Source: Caulobacter radicis
Lineage (GTDB): Bacteria > Pseudomonadota > Alphaproteobacteria > Caulobacterales > Caulobacteraceae
NCBI RefSeq assembly: GCF_003094615.1
Contig: NZ_QDKO01000019.1
Location: 62,001-126,000, forward strand
Direction of reading: 5' to 3'
DNA length: 64,000 nt
The translations under genes were made by a program, and so were the position numbers. The notes beneath the pieces were generated by a model. That model saw nothing but the letters and a program-made list of their open reading frames with translations. It was not told the DNA's origin and did not search any database. Positions 22,605 through 30,944 of this stretch are shown here, piece by piece (within the stretch, counting starts at the first letter, position 1; every line of letters starts with the position of its first letter).

Positions 22605-23363
22605 TTACTCCCTGGCGACAGCGCCGTTCTCGATCCATTCCAGCCACTCGCTGGTGGTGCCGAAAAACCCGATCCTGCCGCTGCCCAGGGCGCAGACCTT
22701 GTTGCACACGCGCTGGACCAGGCCAAAATCGTGGGTCGCCAGGACAACGATCTTAGCCTTGTCGACGAAGCGGTCCATGCGCTTGGTGGCTTCGGCCTGG
22801 AAGTCGGCGTCGCCGGCGCTGAGCCACTCGTCCATGATCAGGATGTCGGCCTCGAAGGCCGTGGTGACCGCGAACATCAGGCGCGCGACCATGCCTTGCG
22901 AGTAGGTGCGGACGGGCAGGTGGATGAACTGCGCCAGGCCCGAGCTGGAGATGATGTCGTCCAGCTTGCTCTGCACGGTCTTGCGCGGGACCATCCGCAT
23001 CCGGCCCAGGTTGTAGATGTTCTGCAGGCCCGACACATCGTAGTCGAGGCCGGCCGAGACGGAGATCGTCGTGGCGACACTGCCGTTCATCGAGACGCGG
23101 CCAGCCGTCGGCTCGTAGATCCCCGCCAGGACCTTCAGCAGGGTGGTCTTGCCCGATCCGTTGTGGCCCACCAGGGCGACGCGGTCGCCCTCGCTGAGCT
23201 TCATGTTGATGTTCGCCAGCGCCCGGACCACGGTCACGTCGGCGCTGCTGTACATCTGGCCGCCGATGTTCCGCGCGAACACGGCGCTGCGGATGGAGTG
23301 CGCCCGGACCGAATAGACCGGATAGTCCAGGGTGACGCCGCTGAGTTCCACGAAGTGCTTCAT
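22605..23363 (-). CDS. wzt: ABC polysaccharide exporter, ATP-binding subunit (Wzt/KpsT-like)
   Basis: The 252-residue ATPase has Walker A VGHNGSGKTTLLKVLAG, the signature SQGMVARLMFA and Walker B ILIMDEWLSAGD, all with the polysaccharide-exporter wording. The ATG at 23363 is the family start (MKHFVELSGVTLDYP). The protein lacks the C-terminal carbohydrate-binding domain found in cap-recognising Wzt proteins, so export should not need a special chain end. It follows the permease gene by ten bases. It drives export of a lipid-linked glycan across the inner membrane with that permease. Confidence 0.92.
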   Translation of the reverse strand: MKHFVELSGVTLDYPVYSVRAHSIRSAVFARNIGGQMYSSADVTVVRALANINMKLSEGDRVALVGHNGSGKTTLLKVLAGIYEPTAGRVSMNGSVATTISVSAGLDYDVSGLQNIYNLGRMRMVPRKTVQSKLDDIISSSGLAQFIHLPVRTYSQGMVARLMFAVTTAFEADILIMDEWLSAGDADFQAEATKRMDRFVDKAKIVVLATHDFGLVQRVCNKVCALGSGRIGFFGTTSEWLEWIENGAVARE

Positions 23364-23373
23364 CGCGTGCACC

Positions 23374-24165
23374 TTAGAGCCAGAAGATGACGCGCTTACG
23401 CAGCGCGGCAAGCAGGATCACGGCGAGGACCAGCATCGTGGCCGTCCAGCCCAGCCCCCAGGTCCAGTCGGAAATCGTCGGCGCCTGGCCGAGCAAGGGG
23501 GTCCGGATCAGGGCCACCAGGTGGGTGAAGGGGTTGTATTCGACCACCATGTGCCGCAGGCCGGTGCTGTTCTCGGCGCGCCAGAACACCGGCGTCATGA
23601 AGAACAGCAGCTGGATCGCAAAGCCGACCATGAAGCCGATGTCGCGGAAGCGCGTCGACGGCAAGGCCACGACCAGGCTGGCCAGCAGCGTCGCCAGCAG
23701 CGCCAGCGGAAGGGACAGTATGATCGTCCAGGACGGAATGGCGGCGAGGCCCAGGACGAGCAGCACGGCCCAGTAGGTGATCAGCTGCGCGGCGAAGTTG
23801 ATCAGGATGCGCATCAGCGACAGCCAGGCGTGGAACGAAAGGGGCAGGCGCTGCACCTGCATCATCCCGGCCCCGTTGATGAACATGTTGGCGCCTTCGC
23901 CGATCCCCGAACCGACCATGCCCCAGGCGAGAATGCCGGCGAGCACGTAGGGGAAGCTTTCGCGCCAGGGCGTGCCCATCATGCCGCCGAAGACGAAGCT
24001 GAGCGCGAAGCCCATCGAGAGCAGGGTCGTCGAAAGCCAGAACGGGCCGAGCAGGGTCCTGCGGAACCGCCCGATGGTCTGTTCCCAACCAAGGCTGGTC
24101 CATAGGGGGGCGAGCCGGATCCCGTCTGCGAGATCGGTCAGAGCGGCCCTCAAAGCGTGCGACAT
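23374..24165 (-). CDS. wzm: ABC polysaccharide exporter, permease subunit (Wzm/KpsM-like)
   Basis: The 263-residue ABC-2 type permease has about six hydrophobic segments and begins with an amphipathic region before LGWEQTIGRFRRTLLGPFWL, the typical family N-terminus. It also has FGGMMG, FPYVLAGILAWG and a C-terminal YNPFTHLVALIR that usually precedes the last helices. The frame opens earlier, but the ATG at 24165 gives the normal length. It heads the operon wzm-wzt-GT-GT on the minus strand and is divergent from threonine dehydratase. The exported polymer is presumably O-antigen or a related surface glycan. Confidence 0.92.
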   Translation of the reverse strand: MSHALRAALTDLADGIRLAPLWTSLGWEQTIGRFRRTLLGPFWLSTTLLSMGFALSFVFGGMMGTPWRESFPYVLAGILAWGMVGSGIGEGANMFINGAGMMQVQRLPLSFHAWLSLMRILINFAAQLITYWAVLLVLGLAAIPSWTIILSLPLALLATLLASLVVALPSTRFRDIGFMVGFAIQLLFFMTPVFWRAENSTGLRHMVVEYNPFTHLVALIRTPLLGQAPTISDWTWGLGWTATMLVLAVILLAALRKRVIFWL

Positions 24166-24408
24166 TCCCGATTCGATCCGAATATGGTGACGAAACACCT
24201 TCGACAACTCACAGACCGAAGGTCCGCCGCGTCTAGGCACTATGGAAAGACAAGTCAACGGCCTGAAAAAAGGCTGACGAGGCGATAAGTAGAAGCCTCA
24301 TTTCGGCCGTGTTCAGGAAAGTCCTATATGGGCTGCGCTTGCCTGCGAAAGCGGCTATTAGCTGCACGCTCGGGTCCGCTCTCCCGTTCGCCACGACAAG
24401 ATCGTTTT

Positions 24409-25611
24409 ATGACACTCGACATCAAGTCCGTTCGCGCCGCCGCCGAGCGGCTTTCCGGCCATATCGAGCGCACCCCCTGCCGCTACTCCAGGACGCTTTC
24501 GGCGATCACCGGGGCGGAAGTCTGGGTGAAGTTCGAGAACCTGCAGTTCACCGCCGCCTACAAGGAGCGCGGCGCGCTCAACAAGCTGATGTTGCTCTCC
24601 GAGGCGGAAAAGAAGACCGGCGTGATCGCCGCGAGCGCCGGCAACCACGCGCAAGGCCTGGCCTATCATGGCGCGCGGCTCGGCGTTCCGGTCACCATCG
24701 TGATGCCCAGGACGACGCCGTTCATCAAAGTCCAGCACACGCGCGACTTCGGCGCGACCGTCGTGATCGAGGGCGAGACCTATGACGAGGCTTCAGCCCA
24801 TGCGCGCAAGCTGCAGGCCGAGCAGGGGCTGACCTTCGTCCACCCCTTCGACGACTACGACATCATGGCCGGCCAGGGCACCATCGCGCTCGAAATGCTG
24901 GAAGACGCGCCCGATCTCGAGGTGCTGCCGGTGCCGATCGGCGGCGGCGGACTGATCAGCGGCGTGGCGACCGCGGCCAAGGCCCTGAAGCCGGATATCC
25001 GCATCGTGGGCTGCGAGCCGGCCATGTATCCGTCCTTCACGGCCAAGATGCGCGGCGTGCAGGCCCATTGCGGAGGCCAGACCATCGCCGAGGGCGTCGC
25101 GGTCAAGACGGTGGGCGAGTTGACCTACGCCGTGGCCCGTCCGCTGATCGACGACGTGCTGCTGCTCGAGGAGCCTCATATCGAGCAGGCGGTCGCCCTC
25201 TACTGCAACGTCGAGAAGACCATCGCCGAGGGCGCGGGCGCGGCGTCGCTGGCCGCCCTCCTGGCCTATCCGGAACGCTTCCGGGGCAAGAAGTGCGGCC
25301 TCATCCTGTGCGGGGGCAATATCGATACGCGGCTGCTCGCATCGGTCCTGACCCGCGAGCTGGTGCGCGCCCAGCGGCTGGTGTCCCTGCGGATCGTCGG
25401 CGACGACCGTCCCGGCCTGCTGTCGACGGTCTCTCACGTGATCGGCGCGATGGGGGCGAACATCATCGAGGTCAATCACAATCGCCTGGCGCTCGACGTT
25501 CCCGCCAAGGGCGCGGAGTTCGACATCACGATCGAAACCCGCGACGCCCAGCACACGCAGGAGGTCATCGACGCCCTGCGCGAGAAGGGCTACCCGCCGC
25601 GCACGGTTTGA
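24409..25611 (+). CDS. Threonine ammonia-lyase (threonine dehydratase) with ACT domain
   Basis: The 400-residue PLP enzyme deaminates threonine to 2-oxobutyrate. The PLP lysine is in NLQFTAAYKERGA, the phosphate loop is IGGGGLISGVA, and SAGNHAQGLAYHG is also present. Residues ~325-400 form one ACT domain (LRIVGDDRPGLLSTVSHV), which usually senses an amino acid. The length matches the TdcB-like/short IlvA class with a single ACT domain, not the long two-ACT biosynthetic IlvA. The ATG at 24409 is the family start. It stands inside the polysaccharide locus without functional relation to it. Both biosynthetic and catabolic roles are possible. Confidence 0.92.
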   Translation: MTLDIKSVRAAAERLSGHIERTPCRYSRTLSAITGAEVWVKFENLQFTAAYKERGALNKLMLLSEAEKKTGVIAASAGNHAQGLAYHGARLGVPVTIVMPRTTPFIKVQHTRDFGATVVIEGETYDEASAHARKLQAEQGLTFVHPFDDYDIMAGQGTIALEMLEDAPDLEVLPVPIGGGGLISGVATAAKALKPDIRIVGCEPAMYPSFTAKMRGVQAHCGGQTIAEGVAVKTVGELTYAVARPLIDDVLLLEEPHIEQAVALYCNVEKTIAEGAGAASLAALLAYPERFRGKKCGLILCGGNIDTRLLASVLTRELVRAQRLVSLRIVGDDRPGLLSTVSHVIGAMGANIIEVNHNRLALDVPAKGAEFDITIETRDAQHTQEVIDALREKGYPPRTV

Positions 25612-25633
25612 CGCCGGGGGAGGGGATCGCCTG

Positions 25634-26221
25634 ATGGAGCCGTGGCCGGATCATCCTGTCGAGGTCGTGCGAAGGCGGACGCGTCCGCTTTCGCCTTGGC
25701 TGCAGATCGACGAGATCGAGGTCCGCATGCCTGGATCGACCGGGGTGGAAACCTATCACGGGCTGCGTCAGGCCGATGCGGCCATGGTGCTGGCGATGAC
25801 CGCCGACTTCCAGTTCCTGATCGTCCGGCAGTATCGCCCGGTCATCGAGGCGTGGACCTGGGAGCTGCCGGCCGGCTGCGTGGATCCCGGCGAGGATCCC
25901 GCGGCGGCCGCGGCGCGGGAGCTGGCCGAGGAGACCGGCTACCGGGTCGGGCGGATGATCCCGCTGGGCGCGCTCCATGAGGATCCTCCACGCAGGACCA
26001 ACCGCATCTACGACTTCTTCGCGCTTCTGGAGCCTGAGCCCAGCGCCCCGGAGGCCGGCATGGCGCCGCGGCTGGTTTCAGGGGGCGACTTGAAGGCGAT
26101 GGCCCTGGCCGGAGAGCTGGCGGTTCCCAGCCAGGTCGCGCTGCTGTTCCGCGCCGCCTGCAACGCGGAAGTTCAGCAATTTTTGCGCGCCCTGGGGTTG
26201 CAATCGCCGCCCTGGATCTGA
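25634..26221 (+). CDS. Nudix hydrolase, ADP-ribose or sugar-nucleotide pyrophosphatase type
   Basis: The 195-residue protein carries a perfect Nudix box: GCVDPGE, seven residues, then RELAEETGY. The preceding WTWELPAG and following LGALHEDPPRRTNRIYDFF segments match the ADP-ribose / nucleotide-sugar pyrophosphatase group. Such enzymes split NDP-sugars or ADP-ribose at the pyrophosphate. The gene starts 22 bases after threonine dehydratase on the same strand and may be co-transcribed. Its place next to glycan genes is compatible with sugar-nucleotide turnover, but this is only contextual. The start ATG at 25634 follows a GGGGGAGGGG stretch. Confidence 0.88.
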   Translation: MEPWPDHPVEVVRRRTRPLSPWLQIDEIEVRMPGSTGVETYHGLRQADAAMVLAMTADFQFLIVRQYRPVIEAWTWELPAGCVDPGEDPAAAAARELAEETGYRVGRMIPLGALHEDPPRRTNRIYDFFALLEPEPSAPEAGMAPRLVSGGDLKAMALAGELAVPSQVALLFRAACNAEVQQFLRALGLQSPPWI

Positions 26222-26290
26222 CGGTCTGGGGCTGCATTGCGATCCCAGGCGCCCTTGCGCGATTGGCTCGCGCACGAGAAAACGTGAATC

Positions 26291-28045
26291 ATGACCGCCA
26301 AGCGCACGCCCCAAGCAAAGCCCTCGTCGCATCGTTCCAAGGGGCGCCCCGGGACCAAGGCCGAGGTGGTCGCGGCGCCGGTCGCGCGACCGGCCGTTTT
26401 CGTCCATTCCAGCTTTCGAACCGCCAGCACCTGGTTGTGGACCCGCTTCCGCGGCAACGCGAACACGGTCGCCTACTGCGAGATCTTTCACGAGATCCTG
26501 GCCGGGCTGACGCTGGACGAGATCCCGCGCATCGGTCCGAGCTCCTGGCGCTCGCGCCATCCGGCCAGCTCGCCCTACTTCATCGAGTTCTTCGACCTGC
26601 TGGGGCCTGGCGGCGGCGTTCAGGGGTTCAGCAAGAGCATGCCCTTCGAGTGGTTCGTGCCTCGCGACGGCGTGCTGGGCGACCTGACCGATGACGAGGT
26701 CGCCTATGTGGGCCGACTGATCGACAATGCGGCGAGTTCCTCCCGCACCGCGGTGCTGACCGACACCCGGACGCTTGGCCGGGCTGTCGGCATGAAGCGA
26801 CGCTTCGGCGGGCTGCATATTTTTATCTACCGCAATCTTTTTCAGCAGTGGTGCTCGTACTCGAGCCAGCACCGCGACGGTAATCGCTACTTCATCGACA
26901 GCATAAAGAACTCGATCGAATATTCCGAACACGTCGAGTTCTTCAGGAAGATAAAATATTTCCTCAGCGTTCAGAACCAGGTCGACAGCGAGGACTGGTT
27001 GACGCGGTGCTCGTACGACGACGTCTTCGTCGCGTTCATGGCGCTGCACATCTACCTGTATCTGGTCGCCTACGCTGAGCTCGATCTGCCGATCGATGTC
27101 AATCGCCTGGCCGGGGATAAAGCCTACCGGCAGGAAATCGAACAGCGGATCGCCAGCCAGGCCGGCGTGGAGGTGGATCTCTCCGACGCCATCACCACCA
27201 TCGAGGCGCCCCTGAAGCCCCTCGAAGACCCCAAAGGCGTGGCGTTCAAGATCGATACCTTCCTGCGCCACGCGCTCGAGGACCTTCGCCCCACGGCCGA
27301 GGCCGAAGCCTTCGTGCGCGGCCTGATCCGCGACATGTGGGACGAGCACGCCCGCTTCACCTTCTATACGCGCTCGCTCTTCGCGGCCTCGGCTCAGGCG
27401 GTCGATCGCTCGGCCGAGGAGGCCGCGCTCAAGAGGGCCGAGGCGCTAGAGGCGGAGCTGGATGGCGTGCGCTCGGCCGCCGAGCAGATGGTTGGCGAGG
27501 TGCTCAAGCGCAACCAGGTCCTCAACGCCGAGCAGGCGGACGAGATCGACCGCTTGCAGGGCCTGCTGTCGGACCAGGGCCGGGAGAACAACGTGCTGGC
27601 CGATCGGCTTGTCGCGATCGAGAGCGAGCTGCGGCACGAGTTGAAGTTCAGCGAGCGGCTGAACGAGAACATCGCCGTTCTGGAGCAGGCCTTCCAGCGG
27701 ATCCGCGACGAACTTGTCGTTCGCGGCGACGTGGATGGCGCGGGCGCCGCCCCGCGGGCGGACCTGCCCAACGACGCCGGGGCCAAGCTGCTGGCGCTGG
27801 TCTCGGCCGTCGACGACGCCGCCGGCGTCCTTGTCCGCGAGCGTCAGGCGCTGCAGGCGGCCGGCGAGCGCCAGACGCGCGACCAGGGGCGCATCGTTCG
27901 CCTGATCGAGCGCCGGCAGGTGATGATCGAGCAGCGCGACGCCCTGCTCGACCTCGTGGAGAAAATGGAAACCCGCAACCGGCTGGCTCGCGCGTTGCTC
28001 ACGCGCGAGCCGGTTGGCGTGGACGGCGTCAGTCGGTCGTTCTGA
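26291..28045 (+). CDS. Sulfotransferase-like protein fused to a long C-terminal coiled coil
   Basis: The 584-residue protein has two parts. Residues ~35-340 look like a PAPS-dependent sulfotransferase: a P-loop-like FVHSSFRTASTWLW (37-50) for the 5'-phosphosulfate and YRNLFQQWCSY (180-190) with Arg181 and Ser189 in the 3'-phosphate-binding arrangement. Residues ~370-570 are rich in heptad-like Ala/Glu/Leu/Arg and should form a long coiled coil. The first 30 residues are basic and disordered. The related protein at 29303 shares the P-loop, the GG..GF.KS segment and the Arg..Ser motif. No PAPS synthesis genes are nearby. Local AT-rich codons (26.8-27.0 kb) hint at transfer. The sulfotransferase identity is inferred from motifs. 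Confidence 0.65.
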   Translation: MTAKRTPQAKPSSHRSKGRPGTKAEVVAAPVARPAVFVHSSFRTASTWLWTRFRGNANTVAYCEIFHEILAGLTLDEIPRIGPSSWRSRHPASSPYFIEFFDLLGPGGGVQGFSKSMPFEWFVPRDGVLGDLTDDEVAYVGRLIDNAASSSRTAVLTDTRTLGRAVGMKRRFGGLHIFIYRNLFQQWCSYSSQHRDGNRYFIDSIKNSIEYSEHVEFFRKIKYFLSVQNQVDSEDWLTRCSYDDVFVAFMALHIYLYLVAYAELDLPIDVNRLAGDKAYRQEIEQRIASQAGVEVDLSDAITTIEAPLKPLEDPKGVAFKIDTFLRHALEDLRPTAEAEAFVRGLIRDMWDEHARFTFYTRSLFAASAQAVDRSAEEAALKRAEALEAELDGVRSAAEQMVGEVLKRNQVLNAEQADEIDRLQGLLSDQGRENNVLADRLVAIESELRHELKFSERLNENIAVLEQAFQRIRDELVVRGDVDGAGAAPRADLPNDAGAKLLALVSAVDDAAGVLVRERQALQAAGERQTRDQGRIVRLIERRQVMIEQRDALLDLVEKMETRNRLARALLTREPVGVDGVSRSF

Positions 28046-29063
28046 TCCACAGCTGGCAGCCGTCCCGCAGCGTATGCAGGATGGCGGGGTCGGCGCCGTC
28101 CTGCTGGATCTCGCAGGGCTGGGACACGACGTTTCGCCATTTGGCGGCCGACAGCATCTCCCAGATCTCCAGGTCCGCTCGCGGGGTGTGGGTCGACAGC
28201 AGGATCGCGCGCACGGGGCCCGTCGTCAGGTCGATGCTGGACAGGATCTCCCGCTCCTCGCCGCCGGTGGTGAGCACCAGGAGGTCGATTTCCGGCTCCT
28301 GCGAGAAGATCTCCTGCACGTCGACGGTCTTGCAGGACCGCCATCCATCCCGGCTGCGCTTCGCGGAGGGGCGGGGGGCCGAGCGGTGGCCGAACTCGAT
28401 GGACGGGTGCGCCAGGATCGGGTGCTCGGCGGCTTCCGCGCCGGGGATCACCGCGGCCTGGATGACCGTGGTCTCTTCCTCGGTGAAGCCGTTGACCGAC
28501 AGGTGCTCGCGCATGACGGCGCAGAGCTCCGGCGCGGGCTCGACGCCGACAAGGCGGACGGCGTCGATCTGCTTGCTCCGGGCCGCGAGGCCGGCGGCCA
28601 CCAGCCAGGGGCCCCAGGCCGCGCCGATCTCGACGGCGACGAAGCGCTGCCGACCCCGTTCCGCCGCCGCCTTCACGGCCGCCAGAACCGCCAGCCATTC
28701 GGGCAGGGAGCCGAACAGGTTGCCCAGGACGGGCGGCGCCTCGACCTGGCCGCCCTTGTCGTGCGCCCAGGCCAGGACGCCCGTGCGGGTCAGGCCGCCC
28801 AGGAAGTCGGTGACGTAGTCGGCGCGACCTTGCAGGCCCGGCGCCGCGAACTCCGACAGCAGGCCGATATCGAGGCGCCCATCCAGGCGCGAGCCGTGCC
28901 GGAGCTGGAATTCCAGCGTGTGCAGGAAGCTGGAGACAAGCGCCACGCGCGAGGGATAGGTCAGCGCCCGATCGATCAGGGCCTGCGGATACTCAGGTTC
29001 GCGACCCAGCAGCAGCCGATAGCATCCATGGACGTCTTCCGGCGTCGAATTGCGCTCACTCAT
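28029..29063 (-). CDS. FkbM-like methyltransferase with N-terminal DUF4214-like segment
   Basis: The 344-residue protein begins with DVHGCYRLLLGREPE, a pattern seen in short DUF4214-type modules attached to surface-glycan enzymes. From about residue 135 a Rossmann methyltransferase follows: FVAVEIGAAWGPWLVAAG as SAM motif I, VGVEPAPELCAVMREHL as the acidic loop, and a late IDLLVLTTGGEEREILSS in the place of the FkbM KIDVEG motif. The glutamate is kept there, but Lys and Asp are lost. Activity may therefore be altered. The gene ends 17 bases inside the 3' end of the preceding sulfotransferase-like gene and is divergent from the second one. Glycan methylation is the likely role, with moderate confidence. 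Confidence 0.7.
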   Translation of the reverse strand: MSERNSTPEDVHGCYRLLLGREPEYPQALIDRALTYPSRVALVSSFLHTLEFQLRHGSRLDGRLDIGLLSEFAAPGLQGRADYVTDFLGGLTRTGVLAWAHDKGGQVEAPPVLGNLFGSLPEWLAVLAAVKAAAERGRQRFVAVEIGAAWGPWLVAAGLAARSKQIDAVRLVGVEPAPELCAVMREHLSVNGFTEEETTVIQAAVIPGAEAAEHPILAHPSIEFGHRSAPRPSAKRSRDGWRSCKTVDVQEIFSQEPEIDLLVLTTGGEEREILSSIDLTTGPVRAILLSTHTPRADLEIWEMLSAAKWRNVVSQPCEIQQDGADPAILHTLRDGCQLWIRTTD

Positions 29064-29227
29064 GCAGATCTCCAGTAGCGTCGGTCCAGAGCCGCGAAAC
29101 CGCGACGATCCGAGCGACGCATCGCCCCGTTTTGGATCGGGCTTTCATACTCGATCACCGCGCAGGATCAATCAAAGCGGTACCTGGCGGGGGCTCCGGC
29201 CCGAGATCGTGCAGGTGCTCATATGGG

Positions 29228-29256
29228 TTGCGAGGCTAGGCAGCCTGCGTTAGATC
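29228..29256 (+). promoter_or_regulatory. Candidate promoter for the second sulfotransferase-like gene
   Basis: TTGCGA at 29228-29233 and GTTAGATC at 29249-29256 (7 of 8 matches to GCTANAWC) are 15 bases apart, upstream of the ATG at 29303. The -10 box touches the inverted repeat at 29254-29282. Confidence 0.4.
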
Positions 29257-29282
29257 GCTCAGAGTATGAATTTTTGAGCGAT
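29254..29282. promoter_or_regulatory. Inverted repeat overlapping the promoter of the second sulfotransferase-like gene
   Basis: ATCGCTCA and TGAGCGAT are perfect 8-bp arms separated by 13 AT-rich bases. The left arm overlaps a candidate -10 box, so the site could be an operator. It could also form an RNA hairpin in the leader. Confidence 0.45.
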
Positions 29283-29302
29283 GTTGCGCGAGATTTTAGT
29301 AA

Positions 29303-30895
29303 ATGACTGGCCTGTCCGCTATACACATTCACGCGGGGTTTCGCACGGGTAGCACTCTGGTGTGGGCCGCAATGAAGTCTGCGGGTGGCAATACGCCGTT
29401 CTATGAGCCGCTGCATGAAGAACTGTCGATCATTACAGATTTCGACAACAGATCTATTGATGAAAGCATCGTGGAAGATTTGGGTGTTCGCAAGAATGCT
29501 GATGTCTTCGAGTGCTACAAGGGGTTGATAAACCCGCTGGGCGGATTGCGAGGGTTTCGTAAATCCTTCTCATATGAGCGCTTCTTTCTCGATCGCGCCG
29601 AGCCGGCCGCGGATCTGGCCCGCTATCTCAATTCGCTCGAACTACTGGCGCGATCGCGCGGCCATCGGCCGGTGCTGAAGTATGTGCGCAGCCAGGGACG
29701 GATTGGATGGATCCGCCAGAACTGCGGCGGGGTGCATCTGGCCCTGCTGCGTCCGTGCTTCGATCAGTTCCGCTCGTACATGTGGAACGCCGAGCATGGG
29801 AACCTGTATTTCATGGCGGCGAACTGCCAGATCTTCGCGCAGAACGTTTCGGCGTTCGACGCCGAGCTGGCCGCGAAGCTGGTGAAGATCCCCGTCTTCC
29901 AGAGCCCGAACCTGGCGGTCGAGCAGGCCTACTACGCCAAGGTCGCGGCCAATCTGGACATCCACCAGCTCTATTTCATTCACGCCTATCTCTGGAAGCG
30001 TCAATTCAGGCATGCGCTGGAGGCGGCGGATGCGATCTTCGATATCGCGGCCGGGCCCGAGCGGATCGCCGAAATGAACGCGCTGATGGCGGAGCATGAC
30101 TTCAAGCTCGACCTTTCCGGCGTGAGGCCGTCCAAGATCGACACCATGCCTCAGTTCAAGGAGCGCTTCGCACGTATCGAGGCCCTGGCCGACTATTGCC
30201 TCTGGTCGGGCGGGCATGTGCGGATGTTCAAGCGACGGACGCCGGCGCATCGCTTCCTGCAGGAGCGCCTGGAGGCCGAGGCCGTTCAGGCGGAGCGCCT
30301 TTCCGAGGTCGGTCCGTTCGAGCGCTTCTCGTCGATGGAGATGCTCGGCGCGCTGGATCCCGAAGGCCGCCGTGCGCCTGAGCTGCCCGATCCCTGCGCG
30401 GCCAGCTTCTTCGGCGGCCACTCGGTGCCCGAGCCCCTGCGGACGGTTCCGCACCGCCTGAGCGGCGACGCCGACAATGTCCTGCGGGTCGATGCGCAGG
30501 CGATGTACGTGCCGCCCGGCGCGGCTCTTCGCCTGGATGCGCAGACGCAGATCTATACCATCACGTCGGCCCGCCCGGAGCGGTCGCTGGTTGCGTTCGG
30601 GCCCCACTGGGTGCTTCCGGCGGGCCGTTACAGCCTGACCCTGACCTATGACGGCGCGCCGTTGCCGGCGTCGGCGGACGGTGCGGCGATGCTGGACATC
30701 GTGGGCGACTACGGCGCCATTCGGGTGCTTGAAGCGCAACCCCTGCCGCTGAAGGGATGGGCCAACGAGACGGTGGTCTTCTCGTGCGATCGGTCCGTGC
30801 CGGCTTTCGAGGTGCGCATCCACGCGGAAGGCGCAGCGCTGCGGGTGGCGAGCTACACCCTGCGCCGGGAGGACGGGCAAGGCCCCGGCGCCTGA
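29303..30895 (+). CDS. Sulfotransferase-like protein with C-terminal beta-rich domain
   Basis: The 530-residue protein starts with a P-loop-like IHAGFRTGSTLVW (9-21), followed by NTPFYEPLHEEL, RGFRKSFSYERFF and LRPCFDQFRSY (149-159) with Arg150 and Ser158. This matches the layout of PAPS sulfotransferases and of the neighbour at 26291. Residues ~375-530 are beta-rich without helices (for example LSGDADNVLRVDAQAMYVPPG) and could be a carbohydrate-binding sandwich. No coiled coil is present, unlike the neighbour. The first ~270 bases are notably AT-rich with codons rare in the window, suggesting acquisition. The Shine-Dalgarno sequence is weak. Activity and substrate are inferred, not shown. 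Confidence 0.65.
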   Translation: MTGLSAIHIHAGFRTGSTLVWAAMKSAGGNTPFYEPLHEELSIITDFDNRSIDESIVEDLGVRKNADVFECYKGLINPLGGLRGFRKSFSYERFFLDRAEPAADLARYLNSLELLARSRGHRPVLKYVRSQGRIGWIRQNCGGVHLALLRPCFDQFRSYMWNAEHGNLYFMAANCQIFAQNVSAFDAELAAKLVKIPVFQSPNLAVEQAYYAKVAANLDIHQLYFIHAYLWKRQFRHALEAADAIFDIAAGPERIAEMNALMAEHDFKLDLSGVRPSKIDTMPQFKERFARIEALADYCLWSGGHVRMFKRRTPAHRFLQERLEAEAVQAERLSEVGPFERFSSMEMLGALDPEGRRAPELPDPCAASFFGGHSVPEPLRTVPHRLSGDADNVLRVDAQAMYVPPGAALRLDAQTQIYTITSARPERSLVAFGPHWVLPAGRYSLTLTYDGAPLPASADGAAMLDIVGDYGAIRVLEAQPLPLKGWANETVVFSCDRSVPAFEVRIHAEGAALRVASYTLRREDGQGPGA

Positions 30896-30904
30896 AGCGA
30901 CCAG

Positions 30905-30931
30905 CCCAGGGGCGCCGGCGGCGCCCCTGGG
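30905..30931. terminator. Strong hairpin between convergent genes
   Basis: A perfect 12-bp GC-rich stem (30905-30916 with 30920-30931) with a 3-base loop lies in the 49-base gap between the rightward sulfotransferase-like gene and the leftward epimerase gene. No clear T-run follows, so it may act in both directions or need Rho. Confidence 0.65.
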
Positions 30932-30944
30932 GGTCGGTAGAGGC

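Noticed and set aside
24222..24300. Possible attenuator hairpins before threonine dehydratase
   Set aside because: Small stems exist (GAGGC...GCCTC), but no leader peptide or T-run was clear.
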